A stretch of DNA of 31,666 nt. It comes from a virus. The notes beneath the pieces are model-generated. The model had not been told where the DNA came from and ran no database searches. It saw nothing but the letters and a program-made list of their open reading frames with translations. A program made the translations under genes and the position numbers. This document shows positions 24,169 through 31,569 of the stretch, one piece after another (position 1 is the first letter of the stretch; the number at the start of each line of letters is the position of its first letter). The stretch covers positions 1 through 31,666 of IMG/VR virus record IMGVR_UViG_3300000234_000017, one strand, 5' to 3'.

Positions 24169-24648
24169 ATGGCATTTACCACATTGATACAGCATGATGG
24201 TAGAAGTTACTCGTTGCAAAGTCATAGTCGTTACAATAGATTAACTGTGGATATAGCATCTAAGTATGTAAGGTCGTATGACGAATACAGACCTACCTCA
24301 TTTGGTGACTTCATCTACGTTAACCCTTTGGATAAAAAACATTTCTTAGTGGCTGCATCTGAAGACGATTATAACGATATTAATAAGTGTGGGCTTATAC
24401 ATCTATTTACATTCACCAGAGGTGATGAATTACAACCGTGTTGTTTACTTAACGACTTGGTTAACTTTGAATTTAAACAAAATACCGGATTTGGAAGTAA
24501 CGGTAATTTAGATGGAGATGGTATATTCTCTACCACCATTAAAAGTAAAGGTGGTAGAGATTTACTATTATATTTCAATACACAAAAGCAAGAATATTTA
24601 GGTTGTATTGAGTACGACTTAAACAAATTAACAAAGGAAATAAAATAA
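24169..24648 (+). CDS. Hypothetical early-type protein
   Basis: A 159-residue protein whose ATG directly follows the preceding stop. It is rich in Tyr, Asp and Gly and has no transmembrane segment. Its stop overlaps the next start (TAATG at 24646-24650). No family recognised. Confidence 0.75.
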   Translation: MAFTTLIQHDGRSYSLQSHSRYNRLTVDIASKYVRSYDEYRPTSFGDFIYVNPLDKKHFLVAASEDDYNDINKCGLIHLFTFTRGDELQPCCLLNDLVNFEFKQNTGFGSNGNLDGDGIFSTTIKSKGGRDLLLYFNTQKQEYLGCIEYDLNKLTKEIK

Positions 24649-25310
24649 TGCAAGTCATTAAAAATATGTTATCTGGTTTTTTATTGTCAGTTATGGTAGT
24701 TGGTAGTGCGTTGGTGTGTTGGTGGTTATATCAATACAGTAATGTACCAAAGTTTAAACCCAGTATTGACGAAACGATGACTGAATTATGGGTTTGGCTT
24801 CCGCTATTATTAACAACATGGGTGTACCTAACCATGATGATTAATAGCAAGACCAAAGCCTACAATAGTAAAATGTTGGATTTGAAGGATATCAGTTACT
24901 TTGACAATGTGTCTTTAGTTACAAGTAAAGGTGACAAATACACCTATGTGGCTAACTGCTATGGTTATATAGTTATTCCTGTTAACTTCTTTACTTTAAA
25001 GGACGACTTAGATAGTCTTTATCACGATGGTGTCGTTATCGTAGATACTGTAAAGTTAAATGATAAACTATTCTACGTTATCTCGGTAACTAAGGGTATG
25101 AATCAAAACCAAGCTACTAAAATTAAATCTTTAATTAGACAGTCAGTAGACGCAGAATTAGACCATCTTACTAAGTTAGTAACCAACCTAAACACATCTG
25201 AAAAAAAGTTGTATTTGACTACGATACTCATGCTTATTAAAAATAGAATGGTGGGTGATAACATCCAGATATTCTCGGATGACCCATCTGTATTTTCTAA
25301 CTATATCTAA
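24648..25310 (+). CDS. Membrane protein with two N-terminal transmembrane segments
   Basis: A 220-residue protein with two hydrophobic helices, about residues 8-28 (LSVMVVGSALVCWWLYQY) and 47-66 (ELWVWLPLLLTTWVYLTMM), followed by a soluble domain of roughly 150 residues with mixed strands and helices. It is probably inserted in the host inner membrane, with most of the protein on one side. Position in a cluster of small early-type genes suggests a host-takeover or exclusion role, which is inference only. Confidence 0.75.
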   Translation: MQVIKNMLSGFLLSVMVVGSALVCWWLYQYSNVPKFKPSIDETMTELWVWLPLLLTTWVYLTMMINSKTKAYNSKMLDLKDISYFDNVSLVTSKGDKYTYVANCYGYIVIPVNFFTLKDDLDSLYHDGVVIVDTVKLNDKLFYVISVTKGMNQNQATKIKSLIRQSVDAELDHLTKLVTNLNTSEKKLYLTTILMLIKNRMVGDNIQIFSDDPSVFSNYI

Positions 25311-25326
25311 CAACAAAAGGTGAAGT

Positions 25327-25563
25327 ATGTTAAAATGTATTATTATTGGTTTAATGCTAGCTAGTAATGGTTGTGTGGCTGATCAAGTAGACGACTTGGT
25401 TAATTTGTCAGCTTCCTGTGAATCAAAAGGTTTTCAACCAGGTACTCCTGAAATGGAGAAATGTATGACAGATGGGTTCTATGGAAACGAGGAGGAAAAA
25501 GAAACGACAACTAAACCAGCACCCGAATTAGAAAAAAAGGAAAGGTTATGTTGTTTAAAATAA
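25327..25563 (+). CDS. Small secreted or lipoprotein-like protein
   Basis: A 78-residue protein with an N-terminal signal-like segment (CIIIGLMLASNGC). The Cys after Gly suggests a lipoprotein, but the lipobox (S-N-G-C) is not canonical. The mature part has SCESKGFQPGTPEMEKCM, a 'C..GF.PGT..M..CM' pattern also seen in small bacterial envelope proteins, and an acidic tail. Its 3' end overlaps the next start by 16 bases. AAGGTGAAG serves as ribosome site. Confidence 0.7.
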   Translation: MLKCIIIGLMLASNGCVADQVDDLVNLSASCESKGFQPGTPEMEKCMTDGFYGNEEEKETTTKPAPELEKKERLCCLK

Positions 25564-25907
25564 TAACTAACCAACCTACTAAAATGGCGAGGGGTGTGTT
25601 ACTGAAGTTAGCCAGTGTAAATAAACCTATCCTATACATTACTAAGGAAGGTTTTAATGCTAAGTTGGTTTATAGTCGTAACGTAACAGTGATACAAGTT
25701 GGCTTCATGGGTAGATTACAATATGAGTTTAACCAACCCATAGTTGTTTTAGACCATCTTCATCATTCACAAGCTGAACGAATCTTAGATAAATTTAAGA
25801 TGGATGGTGATGTAGTGATGATAATGGAGAATGTGTTACAGGACCAACTGACCCAAGAGGTTATTGGTCAACTAGTTAACCAAGAGTTAAAGAACTTATT
25901 TAATTAA
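25548..25907 (+). CDS. Hypothetical early-type protein
   Basis: A 119-residue protein with strands (KPILYITKEGFNAKLVY, VTVIQVGF) and two helices (SQAERILDKFK, LTQEVIGQLVNQELKNLF). ATG 25548 lies in the end of the previous gene behind AAAGG. It is the last gene before the hairpin at 25914-25943. No family recognised. Confidence 0.7.
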   Translation: MLFKIITNQPTKMARGVLLKLASVNKPILYITKEGFNAKLVYSRNVTVIQVGFMGRLQYEFNQPIVVLDHLHHSQAERILDKFKMDGDVVMIMENVLQDQLTQEVIGQLVNQELKNLFN

Positions 25908-25913
25908 CATAAT

Positions 25914-25943
25914 AGTTACTACCTGCTTATACAGGTAGTAACT
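25914..25943 (+). terminator. 12-bp hairpin between small genes
   Basis: AGTTACTACCTG (25914-25925) pairs exactly with 25932-25943 over a six-base loop. A T-run (25955-25960) follows after 11 bases and merges with the ribosome site AAGGA of the next gene. It could terminate the preceding unit or form a leader hairpin; no CATATATTA element accompanies it. Confidence 0.65.
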
Positions 25944-25964
25944 TAACATTAAGGATTTTTTGTC

Positions 25965-26468
25965 ATGTCTAATAAAGATTTTCATAATTACGTTTTAGCT
26001 GTAAGGGAGGCATATGAATGTCATACCACCATTGAACCAGGCATGGTATTTCATATAAAAATGAGTAATAATTTTGTTAAGTATTTGAAGGATCTATGGA
26101 CTAATCTAATTTGTCAAGAGAATATACAAGATGATTGTAATTACATTGGTAAGCAAGACCATATTGATTTTTTAGTTAAGTATGCAAATTTAGCATACAT
26201 CAACTACGACACACCACAGTTTTTAATGAGTAAAGTCGATCTAGGTAACACAAGCTATTGGTTTAAGGAATTCCATATCGGTCTTGTCAAAGCTTTGCAT
26301 GGTGAATCAACTGGTAAAATTCAATCGCCACTTGCGGTGGTTAAACGACACAATACGTTCTATGAAACTAAAAATAGAAAACCGTATGTAATTACAGTTG
26401 TGTCTGCTGGTAAATACAATGCTAACTGTTACCCATTAACGTTAAAAACTATATCGAGAAACAATTAA
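25965..26468 (+). CDS. Hypothetical protein
   Basis: A 167-residue protein with a helical N-terminus (DFHNYVLAVREAYE), several aromatic residues and a basic C-terminal region. No signal peptide or transmembrane segment. ATG 25965 is preceded by AAGGA at 25950-25954. No family recognised. Confidence 0.75.
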   Translation: MSNKDFHNYVLAVREAYECHTTIEPGMVFHIKMSNNFVKYLKDLWTNLICQENIQDDCNYIGKQDHIDFLVKYANLAYINYDTPQFLMSKVDLGNTSYWFKEFHIGLVKALHGESTGKIQSPLAVVKRHNTFYETKNRKPYVITVVSAGKYNANCYPLTLKTISRNN

Positions 26469-26478
26469 GGAGACACGT

Positions 26479-26577
26479 ATGAGCTGGAAAGATTTTGAGA
26501 AAAAGGAAAGAAAGATGTTCGTAATAACTACCGTAGTGCTAGTTATTTTTATTTTTGTTTTGTACAATTTAAAATAA
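26479..26577 (+). CDS. Small single-pass membrane protein (32 aa)
   Basis: ATG 26479 stands seven bases after a perfect AAGGAG and opens 32 codons. The first 13 residues are strongly charged (MSWKDFEKKERKM), then one transmembrane segment (VITTVVLVIFIFVLY) and a short tail. The ribosome site and composition make a real gene likely. Role unknown. Confidence 0.65.
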   Translation: MSWKDFEKKERKMFVITTVVLVIFIFVLYNLK

Positions 26578-26588
26578 TAGGTGAATGT

Positions 26589-27098
26589 GTGGGATTAAAC
26601 AGGGGTGACTTGATAGATGGTGTAACCATCACTGCGATTGAGATATATAAAGACCAACCTAAAAGTAATAAAGATTTTAGACTATGGTTAAAGGTTTGGT
26701 TTAGTCATAACGACTTAAGTAGATTTTGGAAGATAGAAGTAAAAGATCCAACTGTTTATGATTTCTTTAATACGATTAAACGACTTAACATTGACACCAT
26801 AAATCGTAATAAAAGATTTGGTATAATTAAGGTGGATTTACCTGCTAATGATTATGGTAATTTTAAAAATTATATCACTTTAAGTAAAGTGATATGTGAA
26901 TTTAACATTTTAGAACCATTGATACAACAAAGTGCTAGTATACCTAGTTGGGTTACCATAAGTAATTTCTTTTTAGTAACCAAACAAGTTAAAGATATGT
27001 ACATTGCTTGTAGGAACTTAATAAAAGAAGGTTGTTTAGTGGAACACAAAGACATGGTGGTGTTAGTTAATTTATTAATAGCTAACAGAAGCAAGTAA
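26589..27098 (+). CDS. Hypothetical protein with GTG start
   Basis: A 169-residue protein beginning at GTG 26589, five bases after AGGTG; an ATG at 26585 is in another frame and closes after seven codons. Its N-terminal GDLIDGVTITAIEIY and later VWFSHNDLSRFWKIEVKDP suggest a beta-rich first half and a helical second half. No family recognised. It precedes a promoter-hairpin cassette. Confidence 0.7.
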   Translation: MGLNRGDLIDGVTITAIEIYKDQPKSNKDFRLWLKVWFSHNDLSRFWKIEVKDPTVYDFFNTIKRLNIDTINRNKRFGIIKVDLPANDYGNFKNYITLSKVICEFNILEPLIQQSASIPSWVTISNFFLVTKQVKDMYIACRNLIKEGCLVEHKDMVVLVNLLIANRSK

Positions 27099-27106
27099 AT
27101 CTCAGT

Positions 27107-27149
27107 CATATATTATTTACATGAGAGATGGTTAGTCTCTCATGTAAAT
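27107..27149 (+). promoter_or_regulatory. CATATATTA promoter-like element with leader hairpin
   Basis: CATATATTA at 27107-27115, then ATTTACATGAGAGA/TCTCTCATGTAAAT (27115-27149, seven-base loop), then TATGTTTTATTTTTTAGG. The preceding AATCTCAGT is identical to that at 6648-6656. It is the most complete copy of the cassette and sits upstream of the lipoprotein gene. Confidence 0.7.
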
Positions 27150-27175
27150 ATGTTTTATTTTTTAGGATAAAGAAG

Positions 27176-27274
27176 ATGATTAAATCTATTAATGAACAAA
27201 CTGCGGAGTTCAGTAAATCCAAAGTATTTAATTTTTTTGGTGATCGCTGTCTTAACATCTATAGGTGGGTGTGA
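27176..27274 (+). CDS. Possible 32-aa leader peptide overlapping the lipoprotein gene
   Basis: ATG 27176 has the better-spaced ribosome site (AGGATAAAGAAG) and opens 32 codons (beginning MIKSINEQTAEF) ending at TGA 27272-27274. The lipoprotein ATG at 27192 lies inside it in another frame. It may be a leader peptide whose translation couples to the lipoprotein, or not a gene at all. Confidence 0.35.
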   Translation: MIKSINEQTAEFSKSKVFNFFGDRCLNIYRWV

Positions 27275-27470
27275 TAATAGCAACGAATGTAACAATGATA
27301 ATAATACAACAGAAGATAATTGTAGGTCATCCGGTGGTAGTCATTATAACAACCGTTATTATAACCAAAATAGTGTAAATCCAAGTACACCAAAACCTAA
27401 GTATGGTTTCTTTAGTCAGTCCGGTAATGGGTCAACTGGAAGCCACAGTGGTGGTTCACATGGAGGGTAA
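27192..27470 (+). CDS. Small lipoprotein, Ser/Gly/Asn-rich
   Basis: A 92-residue protein with a lipoprotein signal: basic start MNKLR, a hydrophobic stretch YLIFLVIAVLTS and the lipobox IGGC with Cys at residue 28. The mature part is of low complexity, rich in Asn, Ser and Gly, with a C-terminus of SGNGSTGSHSGGSHGG. Such phage lipoproteins often sit in the host envelope; some block superinfection, but that is not shown here. No strong ribosome site lies immediately upstream of ATG 27192, so coupling to the overlapping frame at 27176 is possible. Confidence 0.75.
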   Translation: MNKLRSSVNPKYLIFLVIAVLTSIGGCDNSNECNNDNNTTEDNCRSSGGSHYNNRYYNQNSVNPSTPKPKYGFFSQSGNGSTGSHSGGSHGG

Positions 27471-27472
27471 TT

Positions 27473-27754
27473 ATGCAAACTATAGTAGCTGGTAGTCGTA
27501 ACATATACTGGCCAGAGTTCGTGGATTTAGCCTTAAAAGGTGTAACATATCCAACTATGATTAGTTGTGGTGAAGCTGAAGGTATGGATAAAGCTGGAGG
27601 GGATTGGGCAGAAGTAAGGTGTGTTCCAGTTAAATCTTATCCTGCATTATGGAGTAACGATGGTCGTTACAACAATAGTGCTGGTATGGAACGCAACACA
27701 TTAATGGCTAAAAGAGTCACAGCAGTTAGTGTTGTTGTACGACGGTGTAAGTAG
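27473..27754 (+). CDS. SLOG-domain (DUF2493/YAcAr-like) nucleotide-binding protein, frame-broken
   Basis: The frame encodes the first part of a SLOG domain: TIVAGSRNIYWPEFVDLAL, ISCGEAEGMDKAGGDWAE, KSYPALWSNDGRYNNSAGMERNTLMA (shown in pieces: YPALW, AGMERNTLMA). This is the DUF2493/YAcAr pattern of Rossmann-like proteins that bind nucleotides or nucleotide-derived signals. The expected last part, with LYDGVSRGSTHML, is encoded in the +1 frame, beginning around 27735 in GTTGTTGTAC. Removing one base there fuses it in frame with the NADAR gene and gives one SLOG-NADAR protein (27473-28451). As sequenced, this piece ends at TAG 27752-27754 after an out-of-frame VVRRCK. Confidence 0.8.
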   Translation: MQTIVAGSRNIYWPEFVDLALKGVTYPTMISCGEAEGMDKAGGDWAEVRCVPVKSYPALWSNDGRYNNSAGMERNTLMAKRVTAVSVVVRRCK

Positions 27755-28451
27755 AGGTTCTACACACATGCTAACTACCGCTATTAAAGAAGGTTTAACA
27801 GTGGAAGCAGCTATACTACGTTTTAAAGTAAACGAATGTGGTGAAAAACTATTAACTGAAGACAACTTATTATGGATTAATAAGTACAAACCTAAAGATG
27901 TCGTAAGCTTTCTAAAAACAAATGAAGCTTATGGTTTTTACTCTAATATGTCTAAAGGATATGATTTTAAAATAAATGGAATAAACATATATTCATCTGA
28001 ACATTTATTCCAAGCATTAAAATTTGATGACGGTAACATTCAAGAGGAAATACTGGGTATTAAAAACCCTTGGCAAGCTAAGAAGTTAGTAACCAGTCTT
28101 TACAGCAAAAGGGTTAACAAAGACTGGTTACAGCTAAGAGATACCGCTATGGTTTTATGTGTTGGGTTAAAGATAATGTTATCTGAAAGGTTGCTATGTG
28201 ACCATGGCAAACATAACCATGATAACAAAACTATAGTTGAATTTAGCTACAGAGATCCTTATTGGGGGGCTATACCCAATCCAGATAACACTCTGTTAAT
28301 AGGATTCAACAGGTTGGGATATATCCTAAACCTTCAATTTAATACTTATAGGAAGACAGGTGAACCTTTAATACCAATGAATTTACCATTAAAGCTTTTA
28401 GATGTTGATATTAAAGTAGTTTTGGAGGAGATGTATGCTAACCATAACTGA
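27729..28451 (+). CDS. NADAR-domain protein (YbiA-like) with SLOG C-terminal remnant
   Basis: A 240-residue frame. The first 25 residues (LYDGVSRGSTHMLTTAIKEG) complete the SLOG domain of the gene upstream; the rest is a NADAR domain: EAYGFYSNMSKGYDF near residue 70, SSEHLFQALKF, NPWQAKKLV, DTAMVLCVGLKIML, TIVEFSYRDPYWGAIP and GFNRLGYIL. NADAR proteins remove ADP-ribose from guanine in DNA or act on related ribosyl-nucleotide substrates; a phage NADAR protein (AdfN) is known to counter DarT1. If unfused, translation would begin at GTG 27729 or ATG 27768, neither with a clear ribosome site, which supports the view that this is the second half of a single gene. Confidence 0.85.
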   Translation: MLLYDGVSRGSTHMLTTAIKEGLTVEAAILRFKVNECGEKLLTEDNLLWINKYKPKDVVSFLKTNEAYGFYSNMSKGYDFKINGINIYSSEHLFQALKFDDGNIQEEILGIKNPWQAKKLVTSLYSKRVNKDWLQLRDTAMVLCVGLKIMLSERLLCDHGKHNHDNKTIVEFSYRDPYWGAIPNPDNTLLIGFNRLGYILNLQFNTYRKTGEPLIPMNLPLKLLDVDIKVVLEEMYANHN

Positions 28452-28875
28452 AGATTTAAGTTGGTCAATAAACACAGTAATGGAGAAGTATCCATTAGAG
28501 ACAATGTATATAATTTCTGGTATGGGTGTAGATACATTTATGATGAATGTCACTAGTTGGTTATTCAGTAGCATAAGCTTACTTCCTGACCAACAGGATG
28601 AAAACGCATGGCTGGAAGCTGACCAGGATGAAATAAGTTGGTCCTCAGAGAGTGTGACATCTCTGGTATCGCCATACATACTAGAAAGATACGAAAATGA
28701 AAATGTGGATGAGGGGCATGGTGTAACGTGTATAGAAGAGGTAATATGGGAAGTTAGGAAAGTACTTTTCAATACTTTAAATAGATACCCTTACGTGTAT
28801 CAAGGTACAATAACTTGGATAGGTGGTATATGGGTGTTCACAGTGGACGGAGTGGATCAGATGTGTTTATTCTAA
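28435..28875 (+). CDS. Hypothetical protein
   Basis: A 146-residue very acidic protein (a long stretch with EADQDEISWSSE and ENENVDEG) ending in an aromatic beta-hairpin-like YQGTITWIGGIWVFTVD. ATG 28435 overlaps the NADAR gene's end and has GGAGGAG upstream. No family recognised; compare the other acidic unknowns around it. Confidence 0.7.
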   Translation: MLTITEDLSWSINTVMEKYPLETMYIISGMGVDTFMMNVTSWLFSSISLLPDQQDENAWLEADQDEISWSSESVTSLVSPYILERYENENVDEGHGVTCIEEVIWEVRKVLFNTLNRYPYVYQGTITWIGGIWVFTVDGVDQMCLF

Positions 28876-29285
28876 CTGTTGATTGTTCTGCGGCTGAAGT
28901 ATGGTTAGGTGGTTTATCTGACGTTAGGTTTAGAACATTGATAGACCACCTAGGTACACAAGCTAGTTGGTTATACGTACTACATGCTGGTTTAAGTAAG
29001 TTATTAGATAGGGACGACGAAGCTGAGGAATACTTACAAAACTTACTAGAAGTTCTAGTTGATAATTGTCCATTGGAAGTGTACAACACACTGGAAATAG
29101 AGGACAATGAGGTTATGTATGTTTTTCATGAGTTCCTGTTCAATAGTTGTATGAATCTAGTCACATGGTTAAAAGGTGTGGTGTTAAGACAACATACACA
29201 ATACTCAGTCACTCACGGTGAATTGGATTATGAAATATTATTGGATATGTCTGAACTATATGTAGTTAAGATATTTAAGGTGTAA
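28863..29285 (+). CDS. Hypothetical protein with GTG start
   Basis: From GTG 28863, about ten bases after GGAG, the protein has 140 residues and begins VFILTVDCSAAEVW; an upstream in-frame ATG at 28815 would overlap the previous gene by 61 bases. It is acidic and mostly helical (HAGLSKLLDRDDEAEEYLQN) and ends with a strand (ELYVVKIFKV). No family recognised. Confidence 0.65.
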   Translation: MFILTVDCSAAEVWLGGLSDVRFRTLIDHLGTQASWLYVLHAGLSKLLDRDDEAEEYLQNLLEVLVDNCPLEVYNTLEIEDNEVMYVFHEFLFNSCMNLVTWLKGVVLRQHTQYSVTHGELDYEILLDMSELYVVKIFKV

Positions 29286-29287
29286 TA

Positions 29288-29707
29288 ATGATCATCATCA
29301 GTATAGACCTTAATGATGTTTTTAATATGATATATCCTAAAGTGGTTATTAACTTCAAAGACAAACCTGTGCCTATAAATTATGTACAGGTTTTGAGGAG
29401 TTACTATCCGACTATAGTAGATTGGATGATGTCTTATGACACTAAGTTAACTTATAGGGAAGACCTAGTTAGACATGGGGAAGCTAAATATATCTTAGAC
29501 AAAGTAAACGAAGAGTTACTTAATATAGATTTAAAACTTAAGTACATGTTCCTAATGTTTTCTAGATACAGTAGGAATTACATGGATAGATTACTCTGTA
29601 GGTCATTTGGTATAGAGAATAAAACTATATATGATTTTAACATACAAGGTTATGTATTTGTAGACAACGCAGTAATATTGTTCATCGAAGATATGTGGTT
29701 AAAATGA
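29288..29707 (+). CDS. Hypothetical protein
   Basis: A 139-residue protein starting with a strand (MIIISIDLNDVF), helical in the middle and ending in an aromatic hairpin-like DFNIQGYVFVDNAVILFIED. ATG 29288 follows AAGGTG and lies two bases after the preceding stop. No family recognised; architecture resembles its two upstream neighbours. Confidence 0.7.
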   Translation: MIIISIDLNDVFNMIYPKVVINFKDKPVPINYVQVLRSYYPTIVDWMMSYDTKLTYREDLVRHGEAKYILDKVNEELLNIDLKLKYMFLMFSRYSRNYMDRLLCRSFGIENKTIYDFNIQGYVFVDNAVILFIEDMWLK

Positions 29708-29717
29708 GGTTAGGTAA

Positions 29718-30134
29718 ATGATTAGGGAAAGAGTGGAAGTTATCCTTAAAAACAGCAACAATATGTATGCTCTATTCAGGGTTTACAATGAGGCTGGATT
29801 ATACGTGTTTCCAGGTGGTGGAACAGACGGTGACACTATTGAAGTGGCTGCCAGTAAGGAAGTTAAAGAAGAAGTTGGACATGAGGTAAACAACTTAAGA
29901 TTGTTAGACTTTACACACCTTGGACATTACCTGTCTAATAAAACAAGAAAACAAACCTACACTGGTGAAAAGACATATTTCTTAATTGGGTCACTTGGTG
30001 ATAAAGATGTTAGTGTTCTTAATGCTGACGATGGTAACACACCAGTTTTGTGGTTTAGTAAAAACCAGGTTGAATTACTGTTAGATTTACCGAATAACCA
30101 ACATAGACTTAAAGTCTTTAAAGAAAATACTTAA
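29718..30134 (+). CDS. Nudix hydrolase
   Basis: A 138-residue protein with a Nudix box, GGTDGDTIEVAASKEVKEEVG, at about residues 35-55. Compared with GX5EX7REUXEEXGU the first Glu is replaced by Asp and the Arg by Lys; the EE pair that binds metal is kept. The fold's other strands (MYALFRVYN, YTGEKTYFLIGSL, PVLWFSKNQVELLL) are in order. Nudix enzymes hydrolyse nucleoside diphosphates linked to another moiety; the substrate is unknown (NTP cleaning, ADP-ribose or mRNA cap removal are possibilities). The start is behind TTAGG. Confidence 0.85.
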   Translation: MIRERVEVILKNSNNMYALFRVYNEAGLYVFPGGGTDGDTIEVAASKEVKEEVGHEVNNLRLLDFTHLGHYLSNKTRKQTYTGEKTYFLIGSLGDKDVSVLNADDGNTPVLWFSKNQVELLLDLPNNQHRLKVFKENT

Positions 30135-30160
30135 ATTATTTTTAATTAAAAAGGATTAAC

Positions 30161-30523
30161 ATGCAAACAAAATCATTTAAACCGCTACTATTTTCATTTG
30201 TAGGTGGTGTTGCGGTAACTGTGTTGTTAAAAACACCAGTAATTAACAACCACCTGTCGGCTATTGTTACTGGACAAGAAACAAATGAACTTATCAACAC
30301 TAGAGTTATTCAGGTGGTTAAAATTCGTTATCCTGAATTAGCTTCTGAAGTCATTAAGGATGGTGTACAGTTTAACTTCAAAAGTAGTGGTGACCAGAAC
30401 GATGCTTTAAACATCGCAACTGTGTTAGGTGCAGCGTTCCAACAAGTAGTACCCAACAAGTTAATCACTGTTAATTACCATATTGACGGAAAGATCATCC
30501 GTATTATTGTTAAGTATAAATAA
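30161..30523 (+). CDS. Membrane-anchored hypothetical protein
   Basis: A 120-residue protein with an N-terminal hydrophobic helix after a basic start (about residues 8-24, PLLFSFVGGVAVTVLL) and a soluble C-terminal domain with two strands at the end (LITVNYHIDGKIIRIIVKYK, final strand IIRIIVKYK). It is probably a signal-anchored protein facing the periplasm. AAGGA precedes ATG 30161. No family recognised. Confidence 0.72.
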   Translation: MQTKSFKPLLFSFVGGVAVTVLLKTPVINNHLSAIVTGQETNELINTRVIQVVKIRYPELASEVIKDGVQFNFKSSGDQNDALNIATVLGAAFQQVVPNKLITVNYHIDGKIIRIIVKYK

Positions 30524-30536
30524 GGAGTAAATAAAC

Positions 30537-31085
30537 ATGATCGAACGTCATAAATTTATGATTGATAAAATTATTCAATTCATGCAATGTAGCAGGCAAC
30601 AGGTCTATGGGTTACTAGGAGATGGTACAAATTACTTCACACTTGAAAAAGCACAAGAAGGTAGTGGTTTCCTTAAATCGGGTTACCATCTTAAAAGAAT
30701 AGAAAGGTCACAGGTTACCCTCCCGAGCATACAAATCAATAGTGTTAATGAATCACGAGGTGCTGTGTTTCACATGGTTATTAACACAGGGAATCGATTC
30801 CAACGATTAGATGTTGGTATAAAAGACTTAGTTAAACATTTAACTATTAATGATTTAAGTTATACAGTTACCTTCAGTGACCCTACTGATAATAGATTAG
30901 GAATCAATGAGACACCTTTAGATGTAGTTAACACCAAAGATGGTACAATTGATGATTTAATTGACGTATGGAAGTATGTTAATAAGGATAATAAAACACC
31001 AACTATCAACGTGTTGAAAGAATTTGCAAAGGAACAGTATCCTTCTAATGGGTACTACCAGTGGTTAATCAGTGAAAGAGGTTGA
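30537..31085 (+). CDS. Hypothetical protein upstream of dUTPase
   Basis: A 182-residue soluble protein with no clear motif. It has an N-terminal helix (IERHKFMIDKIIQFMQ), a beta-rich middle (GAVFHMVINTG, LSYTVTFSD) and a C-terminal helix ending in WLISERG. AAGGAG lies upstream of ATG 30537, and the gene ends three bases before the dUTPase start, so they share an mRNA. Confidence 0.72.
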   Translation: MIERHKFMIDKIIQFMQCSRQQVYGLLGDGTNYFTLEKAQEGSGFLKSGYHLKRIERSQVTLPSIQINSVNESRGAVFHMVINTGNRFQRLDVGIKDLVKHLTINDLSYTVTFSDPTDNRLGINETPLDVVNTKDGTIDDLIDVWKYVNKDNKTPTINVLKEFAKEQYPSNGYYQWLISERG

Positions 31086-31088
31086 GTT

Positions 31089-31544
31089 ATGCAAGTAATT
31101 AATATTAAAATTTTAGACAACAGATTGGGTGATGTATTCCCGATACCCAACTACGCTAGTATTGGTTCTGCTGGATTAGACCTAAGGGCATGTGTCGATG
31201 AACCGTTGGAACTTGCTCCCGGTGACACTAAGTTAATCCCTACTGGTTTCGCCATGCACTTAGATGATCCAAGTTTAGCAGCAGTGTTGTTACCTAGGTC
31301 TGGTCTTGGGGTTAAACATGGTATCGTATTGGGTAACTTAGTTGGCTTGATTGACAGTGATTACCAAGGGCAAGTGTTTGTATGTGTCTGGAACAGAACT
31401 ACTGATAAAACTTACGTAATCCAGCCAGGTGGACGTATCTGTCAGATGGTGATAGTTCCTATTGTACAGGTTAAACTGAACATTGTGGATGACTTCGTAA
31501 CTACTGATCGTGGTGTCAGTGGCTTTGGTTCATCTGGTAACTAG
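31089..31544 (+). CDS. dut: Deoxyuridine triphosphatase (dUTPase)
   Basis: A 151-residue trimeric-type dUTPase with all five motifs: SAGLDLRA (motif 1), [10 protein letters not shown] (2), [11 protein letters not shown] (3, with the catalytic Asp and base-contacting residues), GGRICQMVI (4) and [10 protein letters not shown] (5, the C-terminal arm that closes the active site). It hydrolyses dUTP to dUMP and pyrophosphate, which keeps uracil out of DNA and supplies dUMP for thymidylate synthesis. Length is typical. Ribosome site GAGG precedes ATG 31089. Confidence 0.96.
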   Translation: MQVINIKILDNRLGDVFPIPNYASIGSAGLDLRACVDEPLELAPGDTKLIPTGFAMHLDDPSLAAVLLPRSGLGVKHGIVLGNLVGLIDSDYQGQVFVCVWNRTTDKTYVIQPGGRICQMVIVPIVQVKLNIVDDFVTTDRGVSGFGSSGN

Positions 31545-31569
31545 CATCATTATTCTAGTTATTTATAAC

